Positions 63,928-64,000 of a DNA stretch of 64,000 nucleotides are shown piece after piece. The notes under the pieces are model-generated. The model was given only the letters and a program-made list of their open reading frames with translations, had not been told where the DNA came from and did no database searches. The number at the start of each line of letters is the position of its first letter. The first letter of the stretch is position 1. Location of the stretch: positions 180,787 through 244,786 of the forward strand of contig JBCCGI010000002.1 of assembly GCA_039029355.1 (NCBI GenBank), written 5' to 3'. This DNA comes from JBCCGI01 sp039029355 (GTDB taxonomy: Bacteria; Planctomycetota; UBA1135; GCA-002686595). The translations under genes and the position numbers were made by a program.

Positions 63928-64000
63928 GTCGCGAAATCCGCCGGAACCGTCCAGTCGCTTCGCTCCTTTTTGGACGGACGGTTCCGGCGGATTTCACGAC
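63928..64000. repeat. 25-bp near-perfect inverted repeat at right edge
   Basis: Left arm 63928-63952 and right arm 63976-64000 pair over 25 bases with one mismatch at the fifth position; the inner part of each arm reads CCGCCGGAACCGTCC or its complement. The 23-base spacer contains a T-run (CTTTTT). It lies 120 bases after the ClC stop and reaches the window end, so it may be longer. It could be a terminator-like hairpin or a member of a dispersed repeat family; the window cannot tell. Confidence 0.8.

Overview
The window is about 70% GC and gene-dense. It reads as chromosomal DNA of a planctomycete-like bacterium (Planctomycetota, most likely one of the very GC-rich marine lineages). The pointers are a PA14-like/multiheme cytochrome c protein, an extracytoplasmic-function sigma factor coupled to a Ser/Thr kinase with a formylglycine-generating-enzyme-like (SUMF1) tail, a sulfatase lipoprotein, secreted proteins with a recurrent C-terminal beta domain, many two-component proteins and many GTG/TTG starts. 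This assignment is inferred from gene content; no marker gene (rRNA, ribosomal protein) lies in the window. No rRNA, tRNA, CRISPR array, prophage or insertion sequence was seen, and no gap between genes exceeds 300 bases.

Layout. 1-8 kb: PA14/pentaheme cytochrome (cut by the left edge), a secreted paralog-family protein, a REC-PAS-histidine kinase, and a sigma factor/one-TM protein/secreted protein operon. 8-12 kb: TerC-type membrane protein, M61 peptidase with PDZ domain, second secreted paralog, ParD/ParE pair. 13-18 kb: sulfatase downstream of a large GHMP-kinase/UDPGP-like nucleotidyltransferase fusion. 18-25.5 kb: MacB/LolCDE-like ABC exporter, glycerophosphodiesterase, SGNH-like protein, then a phosphorelay-like cluster: hybrid kinase, a PAS/DHp protein with no ATPase domain, and a NarL-type regulator. 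25.5-33 kb: universal stress protein, class IV aminotransferase paired with a sulfotransferase-like P-loop protein, SDR, two tandem secreted beta-helix-like proteins, S9 peptidase. 33-42 kb: TPR hybrid kinase whose phospho-acceptor His is replaced by Gln, DinB-like protein, small membrane protein, a 103-residue protein plus radical SAM enzyme, ECF sigma factor plus kinase. 42-50 kb: kelch protein, GIY-YIG protein, PQQ-type propeller protein, a five-gene minus-strand operon headed by an ArsC-like protein with an in-frame UGA that is very probably selenocysteine, a degenerate sulfatase-like lipoprotein, and a repeat-containing protein with a CxxH-type zinc motif. 51-64 kb: formimidoyltransferase-cyclodeaminase, AraC/GyrI regulator pair, betagamma-crystallin-like protein, DinB-like protein, GT-C-like membrane protein, DUF2238 protein, low-molecular-weight phosphatase, a DUF234-type ATPase with a four-cysteine partner behind an AT-rich palindromic promoter, a second SGNH-like protein, a CBS-domain ClC channel, and a long inverted repeat at the right edge.

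The most notable items are the UGA-containing ArsC-family gene (47924-48274), the radical SAM pair (37544-38891), the ATPase/zinc-protein pair (58899-60595), the kinase-nucleotidyltransferase fusion (14559-17891) and the signalling proteins with missing or altered catalytic parts (24229-24762 and 33124-35577).
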